Origin: a virus
Reading direction: 5' to 3' (one strand)
IMG/VR virus record: IMGVR_UViG_3300030117_003097
Location: 2,567-33,845 of that record
DNA: 31,279 nucleotides
In this document: in pieces, positions 17,111-27,460 of the stretch
Layout of the letters: every line of letters begins with the position of its first letter
Position numbering within the stretch: the stretch's first letter is position 1
The notes under the pieces: generated by a model
What the model was told of the DNA's origin: nothing
The model's input: the letters and a program-made list of their open reading frames with translations, nothing else
The model's database searches: none
Program-made: the position numbers and the translations under genes

Positions 17111-19590
17111 TGCAAGTTGTAAGAATACCTTTCACTAATTTTCAGTTTGGGGAAATTAGTCCTTCTTTAATTGGTAGAACTGATACGCAAGTTTATACAA
17201 ACTCTGCACAAAAGCTTACTAATTTTTTATTGAGAGCAGAAGGTGGTGTTATCAAAAGAATGGGTACAAAGTTTTTACATAACTTTGGAACAACAGTAGA
17301 TGACAATGTAGAACAACAAGTAAGATTAATACCATTTATATTTAGTGATGATGAAAGATACATCATTGCTTTATCTGCTGGTAAAATAGAAATATTTATT
17401 CTTGATTTTGATTCAAGTGGTAATGCTTCTGCTGGAGCTGTAACACATCTATCTTCTACAGATATTACTGCTGATACAGATGGTACTTCAATAAGTGCAA
17501 GGATAACAGCAACAAGATTAAAACAGATTACTTATGCACAATCTGGTGATGTTTTATTTCTTTGTCATAATGCTTTCATGCCCTTGCGTTTAGTAAGAAC
17601 TGGTTTACTTACTTTCGAGCTTTCTGTGTTTGCATTTGATTTAAAGGGAGATGCTAAAAGAATATACCAACCTTATTATCATTTTCAACAAACTGGTTTT
17701 ACATTAACTCCAAGTGCTTCAACTGGATCTGGTGTAACTTTAAAGATTAAACCACCTGGTACGGATCGTGGTAATTGGGCTGCAACAACAGCTTATGCTA
17801 TTGGTGACTTTGTTGAACATAGTAATCAAATATATAAAGTAATAGCTGCAAGAGATAATTCTTCATCTACTGTACCAAGTTCTGATACAACACATTTTTC
17901 ACCAATATTATATTTTGATGATGGATCTACTAATGGGGGTGGATATGGTAATTCATTACATACTGGGATTACTCTTCGATACAGAAAGCAAGAGATTGAA
18001 CTTACAGGAGTTACATCTGGATCTCATGCTACTGGTACTATTACTGATAGTTTGTTTACTAAGTTAGGTGTAAATGCTTTTAGAACAATAAATGGAAGTA
18101 CAACTGTTGAAGTAACTATGCCTTTACACGGTTTGGCTGTAAGTGATTCTATTACCATTTCTGAAGCCAATGATGTAGGTAATATATCTGCTAGTAATTT
18201 AAATGGGTCAAGAACTGTTTCTGGTATTATTGATGATAATACATTTACATTTACTGCTGGTGGTTCTGCAAATACTTCTGTTGATGGAGGAGGTGCGCCA
18301 AAGATTGTTACAAATGGTCCAACAACTGATTGGGAAGAACAGTCTTATTCAGCAATAAGAGGTTTTCCAGCAGCAATATGTTTTCACGAAGGTAGGCTTT
18401 GGTTTGGTGGCACATTATCTCAACCAGATGGAATATGGGCTTCTATGTCTGGAGAGTTTTTTAATTTTAATACTGGCACTGCGTTAGATAATGAGTCTAT
18501 TGTTTTAAGCTCTAGTGTTGGTCAGCTAGATCAAATCAAACATTTAGTATCTAATCGTGATTTACAAGTATTTACAGTTACCTCTGAGTTTATTGTTCCA
18601 GCTTTTGAGAACACTCCAGTAACACCAACAAATGCTATGGTTCGTAGACAAACACCTTATGGCATAGCAGATGTAAAACCTTATGTGTTTGATGGAGCAA
18701 CTATTTATGTACAAAGATCTGGTACTGTTGTTCGAGAGTTTATCTTTTCTGATGCTGAAGCTGCTTATGTTGCTAATGCAGTTTCTTCTATTTCTTCGCA
18801 TTTAATTAAAACACCAGTGCAAATGACAACATTGCAAGCGGCAATAGAAAGACCAGAATCTTATATATTTATGATAAATAGTGATGGCACTATAGCAACA
18901 TTTAATTCTAATCGTTCTGAGAAAAGGGCTGGATGGACAGAGTTTACGACACAAGGAATGAAAGGTACAAATACTGTTACATCTGGATTATTTCATTCTA
19001 TCTGTACTGTAGACGAAAGAGTTTTTGTTATTGGTAAATATGATAAAGGTGCTGGAACCAAGAAACTTTGTTTGATGGAGTTCAAAGATAATTTAAATAT
19101 GGATCATTCATTATCCTATACAAATGGAAACTCTGGTGTATTTACTGTAAGTAGTCAGTTTGATAATGGAGCTAGAGTAGATGTAATAAATGGAAATGAC
19201 TATCTTGGAAGCTTTGCAGTATCAGGTGGTCAAGTAGATGTTTCTGCTGTAGATAACTCCCTGACTACAGCAGAAATAGGATTTTCTTTTCCTATTGAAT
19301 TAAAAACAAATCCGTTAGATATACAAAGTGCATCTGGTCCAACTACTGGTATGTTAAGAGGATTAGGAAGAGTTATTCTTGATTTAAATAATACCTTATC
19401 TATTTCTGTGAATAATAAAGTATTACAAACAAGGAATGTTACAGATGATTTTTCTGTGGCAAGAACACCTATCACTGGTAAAAAAGAAATGCGATTACTT
19501 GGATATAGTAGAGATCCACAAATCACAATTACACAGTCAGCACCATTAAGTGTGCAAGTTAATAGTATAATAGCGGAGGTACAAATATAA
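17110..19590 (+). CDS. Tail tubular protein B (gp12-like nozzle)
   Basis: 826 residues, similar to T7 gp12. NFQFGEISPSLIGRTDTQVYTNSAQKLTNF and LRAEGGVIKRMGTKFL at the start are the signature (GEISP...GR-D...GG...R-x-GT). Further markers are GFPAAICFHEGRLWFGGT and the inserted beta-rich segments at about residues 220-420. It forms the hexameric nozzle at the tip of the tail. The first and last codons overlap the neighbouring genes by one base each, indicating coupled translation. One segment (about 225-265, WAATTAYAIGDFVEHSNQIYKV) resembles a carbohydrate-binding-like beta module. Confidence 0.92.
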   Translation: MQVVRIPFTNFQFGEISPSLIGRTDTQVYTNSAQKLTNFLLRAEGGVIKRMGTKFLHNFGTTVDDNVEQQVRLIPFIFSDDERYIIALSAGKIEIFILDFDSSGNASAGAVTHLSSTDITADTDGTSISARITATRLKQITYAQSGDVLFLCHNAFMPLRLVRTGLLTFELSVFAFDLKGDAKRIYQPYYHFQQTGFTLTPSASTGSGVTLKIKPPGTDRGNWAATTAYAIGDFVEHSNQIYKVIAARDNSSSTVPSSDTTHFSPILYFDDGSTNGGGYGNSLHTGITLRYRKQEIELTGVTSGSHATGTITDSLFTKLGVNAFRTINGSTTVEVTMPLHGLAVSDSITISEANDVGNISASNLNGSRTVSGIIDDNTFTFTAGGSANTSVDGGGAPKIVTNGPTTDWEEQSYSAIRGFPAAICFHEGRLWFGGTLSQPDGIWASMSGEFFNFNTGTALDNESIVLSSSVGQLDQIKHLVSNRDLQVFTVTSEFIVPAFENTPVTPTNAMVRRQTPYGIADVKPYVFDGATIYVQRSGTVVREFIFSDAEAAYVANAVSSISSHLIKTPVQMTTLQAAIERPESYIFMINSDGTIATFNSNRSEKRAGWTEFTTQGMKGTNTVTSGLFHSICTVDERVFVIGKYDKGAGTKKLCLMEFKDNLNMDHSLSYTNGNSGVFTVSSQFDNGARVDVINGNDYLGSFAVSGGQVDVSAVDNSLTTAEIGFSFPIELKTNPLDIQSASGPTTGMLRGLGRVILDLNNTLSISVNNKVLQTRNVTDDFSVARTPITGKKEMRLLGYSRDPQITITQSAPLSVQVNSIIAEVQI

Positions 19591-20045
19591 TGCCAGTTTT
19601 CTTATCTATTTTAGGAGGTTTTCTTTCATTAAGTTCATCTATATCAGCAGCAGACGAAAGAAGAAGGCAAGCTGAGCAAGCAGCTTATGATACTGAGTTA
19701 GAAAAAAAACAATTAGAAATACAAGCAATTGAAGAAGAAAATGAAAGAGTAAGAGCTTATGATGAATTAGTCAGAACAGCATTAACTATGAGTGCTTATA
19801 CTGGTAATGAAATTAATATAGATACAGCATTACAGCGTGGGTATAAAGCTTTTAAGAGAGATATTATAAGGGTTCAAAGTCAATCATTATTGCAAACAAG
19901 AAGAATGCAAACAAGAGCAAATGAATTTAGAAGATCAGGAAGAGCTGCACAAAGAGCTGGTTATACATCTGCTTTTGCTAATTTAATAACTTCAGGATTA
20001 AGACAGCAAGATGCAATATATCCAGAATTATTTAATAAGGACTAA
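19590..20045 (+). CDS. Internal virion protein, gp14-like
   Basis: 151 residues. A hydrophobic N-terminus (MPVFLSILGGFLSLSSSIS) is followed by a long charged helix (ADERRRQAEQAAYDTELEKKQLEIQAIEEENERVRAYDEL) and an Arg-rich C-terminal half. This is the layout of T7 gp14-type ejection proteins, which leave the capsid first and form a channel in the outer membrane. It is located between the nozzle and two very large internal proteins, as in T7. Sequence identity to gp14 itself is not evident to me, so the call rests on layout and order. Confidence 0.7.
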   Translation: MPVFLSILGGFLSLSSSISAADERRRQAEQAAYDTELEKKQLEIQAIEEENERVRAYDELVRTALTMSAYTGNEINIDTALQRGYKAFKRDIIRVQSQSLLQTRRMQTRANEFRRSGRAAQRAGYTSAFANLITSGLRQQDAIYPELFNKD

Positions 20046-20047
20046 TA

Positions 20048-23000
20048 ATGGTTAAAGTATATAAAAGCCAAGTTAGAACAGGAAATATTGGAGTCAATGT
20101 TTCTTCAGCAAATAGTGTTGCTAATTCATTAGAAAGACAAGCTCAAGCATTCAATAATTTTTCTAATGAACTTACAGCAAGAGCTACAAGTATTGCAAAA
20201 GAAAAAGGAATACTTGCAGCACAAGAGGCAACTTTATCTGATATTATAACAATAGATACTAAAACAGGTAATCCAATAGCTTATGCTAATGAAGATATGT
20301 TTACAGGAAGATCATATAGATTAGCAAAAAATGAAATTATAGATCAAAGATATGAACTTGCAATAACAGATGATTTAAAAAGAAAACAAATTGAACTTGT
20401 AAAAAAATACTCTTTTAATCCAAAAGCTTTTACAGAAAGTTTTGCAAGTTATTATACTGGTAAAGTAAATGGTGCAAATCCTAAATTTACTAATATTGCA
20501 AATCAGCTTGGTGAAACTCTTTCTATAAAAGGCAATGCAACTATTCAAGCTAATATTGTTGCTGAAGAAAATAAACAAAACAGAATAACGCTTGGTATTG
20601 TTAATGAAGATTATTTAAGAAATGCAAGTATTGCTGGAGTTAATGGTGTTAGTAAAGAAAAAATAAATCAAATGGCTAACTCCTTTTCAGAATCACATAA
20701 GCCACATATTGAAACTGGATTGATTACATCAGGTACTTCACAAGAATTAAAAAATAAAGGTTTGATTCAATGGGCTGGAAGTAGTTTAACACATTATATT
20801 ACAAAAATTTTACCACAAGCAGATATTATTAAACAGTTAGAGGGTAAACTTTTTATTCAAAGGGCAATTACTGAAGGATTAATAAAAACTCCAGAGGGTT
20901 TACCAAATGAAAATTATTTAAAAGATATATTAGAAACATATTATGGATCAAGACCAGATAGAGATGATCAACAAAATGTAATTAATAAAATTAAAAATGC
21001 TGAGCTTATTGTTGGAAAACAAAATGATTTAGAACTTGCTAGGCAAACATTAAGTGCCAATGTTTTATTAGAAGATATACAAAAAGATTTTACGAATATT
21101 GAAAATATTGAAACAGAATTAGAAGAAAGAAAGATTACAGATGATAAGTTAGTTAAAGAAATTATAAAAAATTATCAAACAGAAAAAAGAACAAGAATTT
21201 CAAATCAATATAATGATATTAATCCAGCAGACGGATTATTTCAAATTGAAAAATTTAATTTTGAAAGCAGTCCAGACGATTATTCAGATACAATAATACC
21301 AATAACTAATCAACTTATTCAAAAAGGATTACTTTTATCTCAATCAAATATAAAAGATAAATCAAAAGAATATACAAAATTACAAAACCAAAAAGAAGTA
21401 ATTATAAGAACTTTAAATACTGAACTAACTGATTTGTTACTTGATGGTATAAAGAAAGATCCATCTAAAGTTCAAGAAAAAATTAATACATACAATCTTT
21501 TTGTGAGCCAAGGTTTTAAAATATCAACAAAAGCAACTGAACAAGAAAAAGCTTTGATGATTAATATTGCTCAATTTACAAAGGATAAAGATCTTATTAA
21601 AGCAATAAAAGGTGACTATTATGCAAATATATCTGAAGTTACTAAGTTTTCTAAAGAATATTTTGCAGAACTTACAACCAATATTATTAAGCAGCAAGAA
21701 GATATAGATAAAAAATTTGAATCAGAATTAAAGAATAAAAAAATAAATCTCATTGATAAATTAATAAGAGATCAACCAGCATTTTACGAAAACAAACAAA
21801 TGATGGCTGCAAATAATGCTCATAACTATCTGTTAGAACAAATAAAAATGATGCAAATATCTGGTCAATTAACAACTAATGAAGCAAATAATAGAACAAA
21901 TAAATTATTAGATTATAGACACGCTTATTTAGCATCTGCAACAATATCTGCTGTTTTGCAAAGAAATCATACTGAGCAAGAATTAAACTCTTTAAAGAAT
22001 TTTTTTAATGGTGATTTGAATGCAATAGATAATGTAGCACCTGATTTAAAAGATTGGTATTTAGCTTTAAATAAACAAACTCAAAATTCTATTTTTGATA
22101 ATAATCAACGATTCCAAAATATGATAGAAATAGCTAGAAAAAATAACAATATAACAAATACACAAAATAAAGATATTTTAAAAAGTTTAAGTTTAAGAAA
22201 TGGAGATATTACTGGTGAAACCAGCAATATATATAAATATCTTGTTCCAGATAGCAATGGAGATGGAATACCTGATGTGTTACCAAGAGATTATTTTAGT
22301 AGTCCTGATTTATTAAAATCACCTATTTTCTTAGATTTTATATCTAATGGAAACATTCCAAATGAAATGTATAATCTTCTTAGTGCTTTAGAAAATGGTA
22401 ATTGGTATGAGTTTGGAGATGCAGACCCAAGACAATTTTTAATGAATATAGAATTTATTTTAAATTACAGAGATCCTGATAGGGAATCAGACTCTCATAA
22501 TATTGTTCCTATTGATTTTATTAAACAAAATTCAAAAAATAAATGGATAGCTTTATTAGATATGTTTGCTGGTGACAGTATAATGGGTTTGACAGAAGAT
22601 TCTTTTAAGCAAGCTATTGAATCAAGAAAGAAAAGACTTGAAAATCATCAAGAAAGAAAAGCACAAATTGTAGACGATAAACTTAATAAAGGAAAAAATT
22701 TAGATCAAAAATTCAGAAATTTTATTATTAAAACCTTAAAATTAAATTCAACAGATTTTGAAACAATAAATATGTATGAAGGGATATTAAACTCTGGTAT
22801 TGAATTTTTTATTAATGATAAAGATGAAGCTGAAACATATTTAAAAAATATGCATAACAAAATTTTTGTTGAAACTAAAACAGTTTATGATAATCCAAAC
22901 TCTGTTGATAAAATAAATGTCAATGCTTATGCACTTAAAAAATATGTGCCAGAAAAAAGAGTTTTGACAAATACCATGACTGATATAATGATAAGCGATA

Positions 23001-24151
23001 TTTATCCAGCTCTTTTAGATTATGCTTCTAGTCAGTCAACTGAAGAAGAACAGCAAAGAAATTTTGTAAATCAAGTATTAAATAGACCAGTTGTTATGGA
23101 TGGATATAAAGCATTTATGCCAACAGGTGTAGATAAAACAGGTCAAATTAATACAATGATTCCTACAACAGATACAAATAATGCAATTCGGTTTAGATTA
23201 GTTCCTTTAAAAAATTATAATAGACAAAGTGTTGAACAGTTTACAGATGAAGATTTTCCAAGAGGTATGGATTATTATGCTTTGAAACCTAAGGAAAATG
23301 AATATGCAGTATTTGTAGATATTGATGGATCAAAAGAAAATCCTATGTTTGTTCCTCTTATATCAGGTCAAAGACAAACAGACTTAGATTCATTATCTTT
23401 ACATCACTATAAAAATATTGAAAAAGGTCAAGCTATAAGAAATAAAGATGGGTCTTTATCAACTGTTATGTCAGCTACTTTTTCTATGAGTATTGGTGAA
23501 AATATGCCAGAATATCATTTTATTGTACCAACTGTTTTTGATGGACAAATTTATCCAATAGAAACAGATGAACAAATAAATACACTATTTAAAAGAATTA
23601 ATCAGGATTACAACCTTCTTGATTTTCCACATTTTTTAGATGCAAAAGAAGCAAATGCCTTTTATGACAATTTAAAACAAACATGGCTTGACATTGGAGA
23701 TAATCCAAATTTGGCTAAAATCATTTTAGAAAGTTACAATACAGAAGTAAGAGATATAAAAGTTATAGATATTGCTGGTCGTGCTAATAAATATTTTAGA
23801 GAAGATGCTTTAAAAATATTAGGTGAAGTTGATCTTGGATCTGATAGTGCTTCACAAATGTTACAAAGAGGTATTGCTAATTTAAATTTTAAAAAAGATC
23901 TATCAAGAGAAAATATTTTATTAGAAGAAATAATAATAGATGGTGGTGATTATTCTGATAAATTAATTAACATACCTCCAAAATCAAAAGGGACTTTAGA
24001 CTTACAATCAGGAAGTCAGTGGTGGCAAAATTGGTTTAAAAATAATTTTGGTAATAGTGTTGATACTTTTTATAAAAATGTTGGTGAAGCTTTAGAAGCA
24101 TCACCAGAGTTTAAAAATAGAATACATAATTTCTTTTATAGAGAACAATAA
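20048..24151 (+). CDS. Large internal virion (ejection) protein, gp15-like position
   Basis: 1367 residues, among the most A+T-rich genes here, mostly helical and rich in Asn/Lys/Ile. It follows the gp14-like gene, as the gp15-type ejection protein does. Near residues 1125-1215 is a recognisable phage module: DGSLSTVMSATFS, then FIVPTVFDGQ, I-E-T-D-E-Q and FPHFLDAKEANAFYDNL. This pattern is widespread in virion-internal or tail-associated proteins, but its function is unknown. I see no lysozyme or peptidase motif. It probably travels into the cell envelope with the genome and helps form the trans-envelope conduit. Stop and next start overlap (TAATG). Confidence 0.7.
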   Translation: MVKVYKSQVRTGNIGVNVSSANSVANSLERQAQAFNNFSNELTARATSIAKEKGILAAQEATLSDIITIDTKTGNPIAYANEDMFTGRSYRLAKNEIIDQRYELAITDDLKRKQIELVKKYSFNPKAFTESFASYYTGKVNGANPKFTNIANQLGETLSIKGNATIQANIVAEENKQNRITLGIVNEDYLRNASIAGVNGVSKEKINQMANSFSESHKPHIETGLITSGTSQELKNKGLIQWAGSSLTHYITKILPQADIIKQLEGKLFIQRAITEGLIKTPEGLPNENYLKDILETYYGSRPDRDDQQNVINKIKNAELIVGKQNDLELARQTLSANVLLEDIQKDFTNIENIETELEERKITDDKLVKEIIKNYQTEKRTRISNQYNDINPADGLFQIEKFNFESSPDDYSDTIIPITNQLIQKGLLLSQSNIKDKSKEYTKLQNQKEVIIRTLNTELTDLLLDGIKKDPSKVQEKINTYNLFVSQGFKISTKATEQEKALMINIAQFTKDKDLIKAIKGDYYANISEVTKFSKEYFAELTTNIIKQQEDIDKKFESELKNKKINLIDKLIRDQPAFYENKQMMAANNAHNYLLEQIKMMQISGQLTTNEANNRTNKLLDYRHAYLASATISAVLQRNHTEQELNSLKNFFNGDLNAIDNVAPDLKDWYLALNKQTQNSIFDNNQRFQNMIEIARKNNNITNTQNKDILKSLSLRNGDITGETSNIYKYLVPDSNGDGIPDVLPRDYFSSPDLLKSPIFLDFISNGNIPNEMYNLLSALENGNWYEFGDADPRQFLMNIEFILNYRDPDRESDSHNIVPIDFIKQNSKNKWIALLDMFAGDSIMGLTEDSFKQAIESRKKRLENHQERKAQIVDDKLNKGKNLDQKFRNFIIKTLKLNSTDFETINMYEGILNSGIEFFINDKDEAETYLKNMHNKIFVETKTVYDNPNSVDKINVNAYALKKYVPEKRVLTNTMTDIMISDIYPALLDYASSQSTEEEQQRNFVNQVLNRPVVMDGYKAFMPTGVDKTGQINTMIPTTDTNNAIRFRLVPLKNYNRQSVEQFTDEDFPRGMDYYALKPKENEYAVFVDIDGSKENPMFVPLISGQRQTDLDSLSLHHYKNIEKGQAIRNKDGSLSTVMSATFSMSIGENMPEYHFIVPTVFDGQIYPIETDEQINTLFKRINQDYNLLDFPHFLDAKEANAFYDNLKQTWLDIGDNPNLAKIILESYNTEVRDIKVIDIAGRANKYFREDALKILGEVDLGSDSASQMLQRGIANLNFKKDLSRENILLEEIIIDGGDYSDKLINIPPKSKGTLDLQSGSQWWQNWFKNNFGNSVDTFYKNVGEALEASPEFKNRIHNFFYREQ

Positions 24152-27100
24152 TGGTTGAATACAGAAATCCTATATTAAATAGAGGTTATACTTTTTCAAC
24201 AGAACCAAAAGAAAAACCTACATTTGTTCAGACTGTTTCAGCAATGAATAGAGAAAGATATAGCTCTATTTTAGATAATGCAATTAATTTTATGGAATTT
24301 GGTCATGTAGTTGCTGAAGAAGGTATTCATCCAGATGAACCTAAATATAAAGTTTGGACAGCTTGGGAAGATGAAGATACAAGAGATTATTATTTTGATC
24401 CAAAATATTTTGGTGTACGCAAAGATCTTACAGAAGCAAGAAATAAAGATCATTTTTTTAGAATGATTGAACATATAGATCAAAAACATACAGATTTAAA
24501 TACAATACAAAATTCTACTTGGGGTAATTTTATTGGTGGATTAGTATTAGATCCAGTAAATGCTGTTACAATTCCTATTCCTATAGCAAAAAGTAAAAGT
24601 GTTTTTGATGCTATTGTAAAATCAAGTTTGTTTGCTGGAGCTACAGTTGCACCAATAGAACTTGCACGCTGGCAAACAGATCCTTTAGTAACAGGTGAAG
24701 AAGCAGCATTAAACACAGGTGGATCTATTTTATTGTCTGCTGGTATTGTTGGTGGTTTAAAAGGGATAGGTAATAGATTTAGAGCAAAAGCTATAAAACA
24801 AGCTGAAAGAGAAACACAAGCTTTTTTTAAAGCTGTTTATGCAAATGATACTCCTATGTATAAAACAGAAACTGGTGAAGTTGTAAGTGGAGCAAGACTT
24901 GCTAGAATGAAAGAAATAGATATGCTTCCTACAATAGAAAAACCAGAAGCAATACATCCAAACGCATATCTAAATAGTTTTTTATATAAAGGATTAACAA
25001 ATCCAGAAAAAAGAATATTACTTGATATGAAATTACCAAATATAGTTCATTCTACTTTTAATAAATTAGGAAGTTCTTGGACATATTTATTAAATAAAAA
25101 TGTAGCTGGTGTCCCAACTGAAATTTCTGTAAATTTAAAAGCTGGTCCTAATAGAGCAAAATGGATAAGTATTGAAGATCAATTAAGAGATTTATATAGA
25201 AAAGATACTGGGATAACACCTATTGGTGCAATGGATTATAAAATATATGGATGGGGTGGATTTAGAGAATGGACTAAAGATATTAATAAAAAATATGTTA
25301 CTGGTAAAGTAAGTGAGCTTACCAAAACTCAAAAAGAAGGTTTAGATATTATGATACCTTTTTGGAAAGATTGGGGTGCAAAGCTTGAAGAAGTTGGAAT
25401 GATTGGAACACGAAGATCAATTACATTTAGACTTGAATCAACAAAAGCACATTTAGCAAGACTACAAGATGATTTGTCATTTGCTCAAAAAGATGCAAAG
25501 TTAAAATCAAGTGTAAATTGGTATAAACAAGCTATAAAAGATACTCAAGAAAAAATACAAAGATTCCAAAATAGTTTAGATAATATAACAAAAGAAGTAA
25601 TGCCAGCAAATGAGGTTTTTTATTTTCCTCGTTTTTGGAATTATTCTAAAATAAATGCAAATCGCCAAGAATTAGAATCAATCATAACAGATTGGTTTGA
25701 AAAAAATCCTTATGTTTGGAAAGATGGCAAACAAGTAAAAATGCCGTTTGATAGAGCAAGTGCCTCAAAAAGAGCAAAAGAAACAGTTACAAATATTTTA
25801 AATGAAAGAGATTGGACATTCGATAGTACATATTCTGGCTCAAAATCAATGCACACAAAACATAGAGTTTTAGATATACCAAACTACCTAGTCTATGAAT
25901 TTATAGAACAAGACCCTATACAAGTAATGCAAGCTTATACTTCCAAAATTGCACCACAATATGAATTTAGAAAAGCTTTTGGTGGTAAAACATTTGAACA
26001 GTTAATGCACAATATCAGAGCAGAAGTAGAAAAAACAAATGGAATTAAAAGAGCTAACCAGGTTGTAAGAGATTTTGATACTGTTTATAGAAGAGTTGTT
26101 ACAAGTGTATTAGATGAACCAGACTCAATGAGCCAAAAAATAAGAAGGGTATTAGTTGATATGGCTCAGTTTAATTTTTTAGGTTCTGCTGGATTTTCAA
26201 CTTTACCAGATTATGCGGCAATATTAATGCAAAGAGAAATGGGTGCTTTTTTCAAATTAGCTTTTAGTATTTTGGAAAAAGATAAAATTTTATTAAATGC
26301 AAAAGAAGCAAGGCTTTCTGGCGAAGCTATTGATATTAGATTAGGACAAGTTCAACAGAGATTAGCTGATGAAATATCAAATAGTCCTTTTGATAGAAGT
26401 GTTTATGATCGTTTGTCAGGTAAAGCAAAACAAGTTTATTTTGCAGCAAATTTACTTGCACCTATGACTACGATAGCTAAAAAATTAGAAGGAACATTAA
26501 GAGCGCATCAAATTATAGAGGATAGTATTAAATGGTCTAAAGGAAATTTATCAGCAAAAGATATAAAAATAAATGCAAGCATGGGTTGGAGTATAAAAGA
26601 AGCAAAAGAAATTGCAAAACTTGTAGAAAAAGGAGTTGCAATACAAAAAACAAATGCTGGGTTGTGGATTCCAAACAGTACAGAATGGTTAGAAAATGGA
26701 ATAAAGCAAACAACATTAGATAAATTTAGATCACACATGAATGCTGGAATATTTAATACAGTTATAATGTCATCTCCAACAGATAAACCTATTATTATGG
26801 ATGGAGTTGTTTATGTTCCATGGAAAGTAGCTAAGCTTATACCATACATGAAAGAAGATAAAATTGTAAAAGGATATTCAAGAATTGAAAATGGTTTATT
26901 AGCAACACCATTTACTTTTTATTCTTATACTTTTGGAGCATTAAGTAAAATTACAGCAAGAATGACACAAGGTACTCTTCATAATAGAGCCATAGGTATT
27001 GTAGCTGCAATGGGTCTTGCTTATATGGGATTGCAGTTAAGATATAGGAATAAACCATATATTTTAGAAAATATGTCTATGCCAGATAAAATAGCTAGAT

Positions 27101-27426
27101 CTTTTGATTATTCTGGTTTAGGTGCTATTTATTCAGATTTATTTTATAAAGCAATAACAACAGCAGAAAATTTAGGTTATCCAAACCAATATATACAGCC
27201 AAAATATATAAGTCGTGATGAATCAGAAAGAATGGCAGATGCTTTATTGGAACCTGCTGGTGCGCCATTATCTTGGGCTTTTGATGTAAGCAGATCAGTA
27301 AGAAAAATAGCAGAAGGTGATTTTGGTGAAGGCACAAATGATCTTTTAAGAACTATGCCATTTTGGAGATTGTGGTTTTTAGAAAATGAAACAAAAGAGT
27401 TAGGCAGAGTATTAAACAGATTTTAG
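24151..27426 (+). CDS. Large internal virion (ejection) protein, gp16-like position
   Basis: 1091 residues. Two hydrophobic segments lie near the N-terminus (GGLVLDPVNAVTIPIPIA, about 130-150, and GGSILLSAGIVGG, about 190-205), and another near the C-terminus (SYTFGALSKI, then IGIVAAMGLAYMGL, about 925-960). The middle is helical and charged. The position after the gp15-like gene matches T7 gp16, but the N-terminal transglycosylase domain of T7 gp16 is not recognisable. Peptidoglycan opening during entry may depend on another protein. It ends near the putative promoter-like bases before the fibre gene, with a 34-base gap. Confidence 0.7.
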   Translation: MVEYRNPILNRGYTFSTEPKEKPTFVQTVSAMNRERYSSILDNAINFMEFGHVVAEEGIHPDEPKYKVWTAWEDEDTRDYYFDPKYFGVRKDLTEARNKDHFFRMIEHIDQKHTDLNTIQNSTWGNFIGGLVLDPVNAVTIPIPIAKSKSVFDAIVKSSLFAGATVAPIELARWQTDPLVTGEEAALNTGGSILLSAGIVGGLKGIGNRFRAKAIKQAERETQAFFKAVYANDTPMYKTETGEVVSGARLARMKEIDMLPTIEKPEAIHPNAYLNSFLYKGLTNPEKRILLDMKLPNIVHSTFNKLGSSWTYLLNKNVAGVPTEISVNLKAGPNRAKWISIEDQLRDLYRKDTGITPIGAMDYKIYGWGGFREWTKDINKKYVTGKVSELTKTQKEGLDIMIPFWKDWGAKLEEVGMIGTRRSITFRLESTKAHLARLQDDLSFAQKDAKLKSSVNWYKQAIKDTQEKIQRFQNSLDNITKEVMPANEVFYFPRFWNYSKINANRQELESIITDWFEKNPYVWKDGKQVKMPFDRASASKRAKETVTNILNERDWTFDSTYSGSKSMHTKHRVLDIPNYLVYEFIEQDPIQVMQAYTSKIAPQYEFRKAFGGKTFEQLMHNIRAEVEKTNGIKRANQVVRDFDTVYRRVVTSVLDEPDSMSQKIRRVLVDMAQFNFLGSAGFSTLPDYAAILMQREMGAFFKLAFSILEKDKILLNAKEARLSGEAIDIRLGQVQQRLADEISNSPFDRSVYDRLSGKAKQVYFAANLLAPMTTIAKKLEGTLRAHQIIEDSIKWSKGNLSAKDIKINASMGWSIKEAKEIAKLVEKGVAIQKTNAGLWIPNSTEWLENGIKQTTLDKFRSHMNAGIFNTVIMSSPTDKPIIMDGVVYVPWKVAKLIPYMKEDKIVKGYSRIENGLLATPFTFYSYTFGALSKITARMTQGTLHNRAIGIVAAMGLAYMGLQLRYRNKPYILENMSMPDKIARSFDYSGLGAIYSDLFYKAITTAENLGYPNQYIQPKYISRDESERMADALLEPAGAPLSWAFDVSRSVRKIAEGDFGEGTNDLLRTMPFWRLWFLENETKELGRVLNRF

Positions 27427-27460
27427 TTGAGAAAATAAATAAAAAGGATATGATTTAGCC

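Noticed and set aside
27427-27460. Promoter-like TTGAGA, 16 bases, TATGAT before the tail-fibre gene
   Set aside because: Transcription would start at the ATG itself, giving a leaderless message, while AAAAAGGAT in the same bases works as a ribosome binding site. In this A+T-rich context a chance match is more likely.
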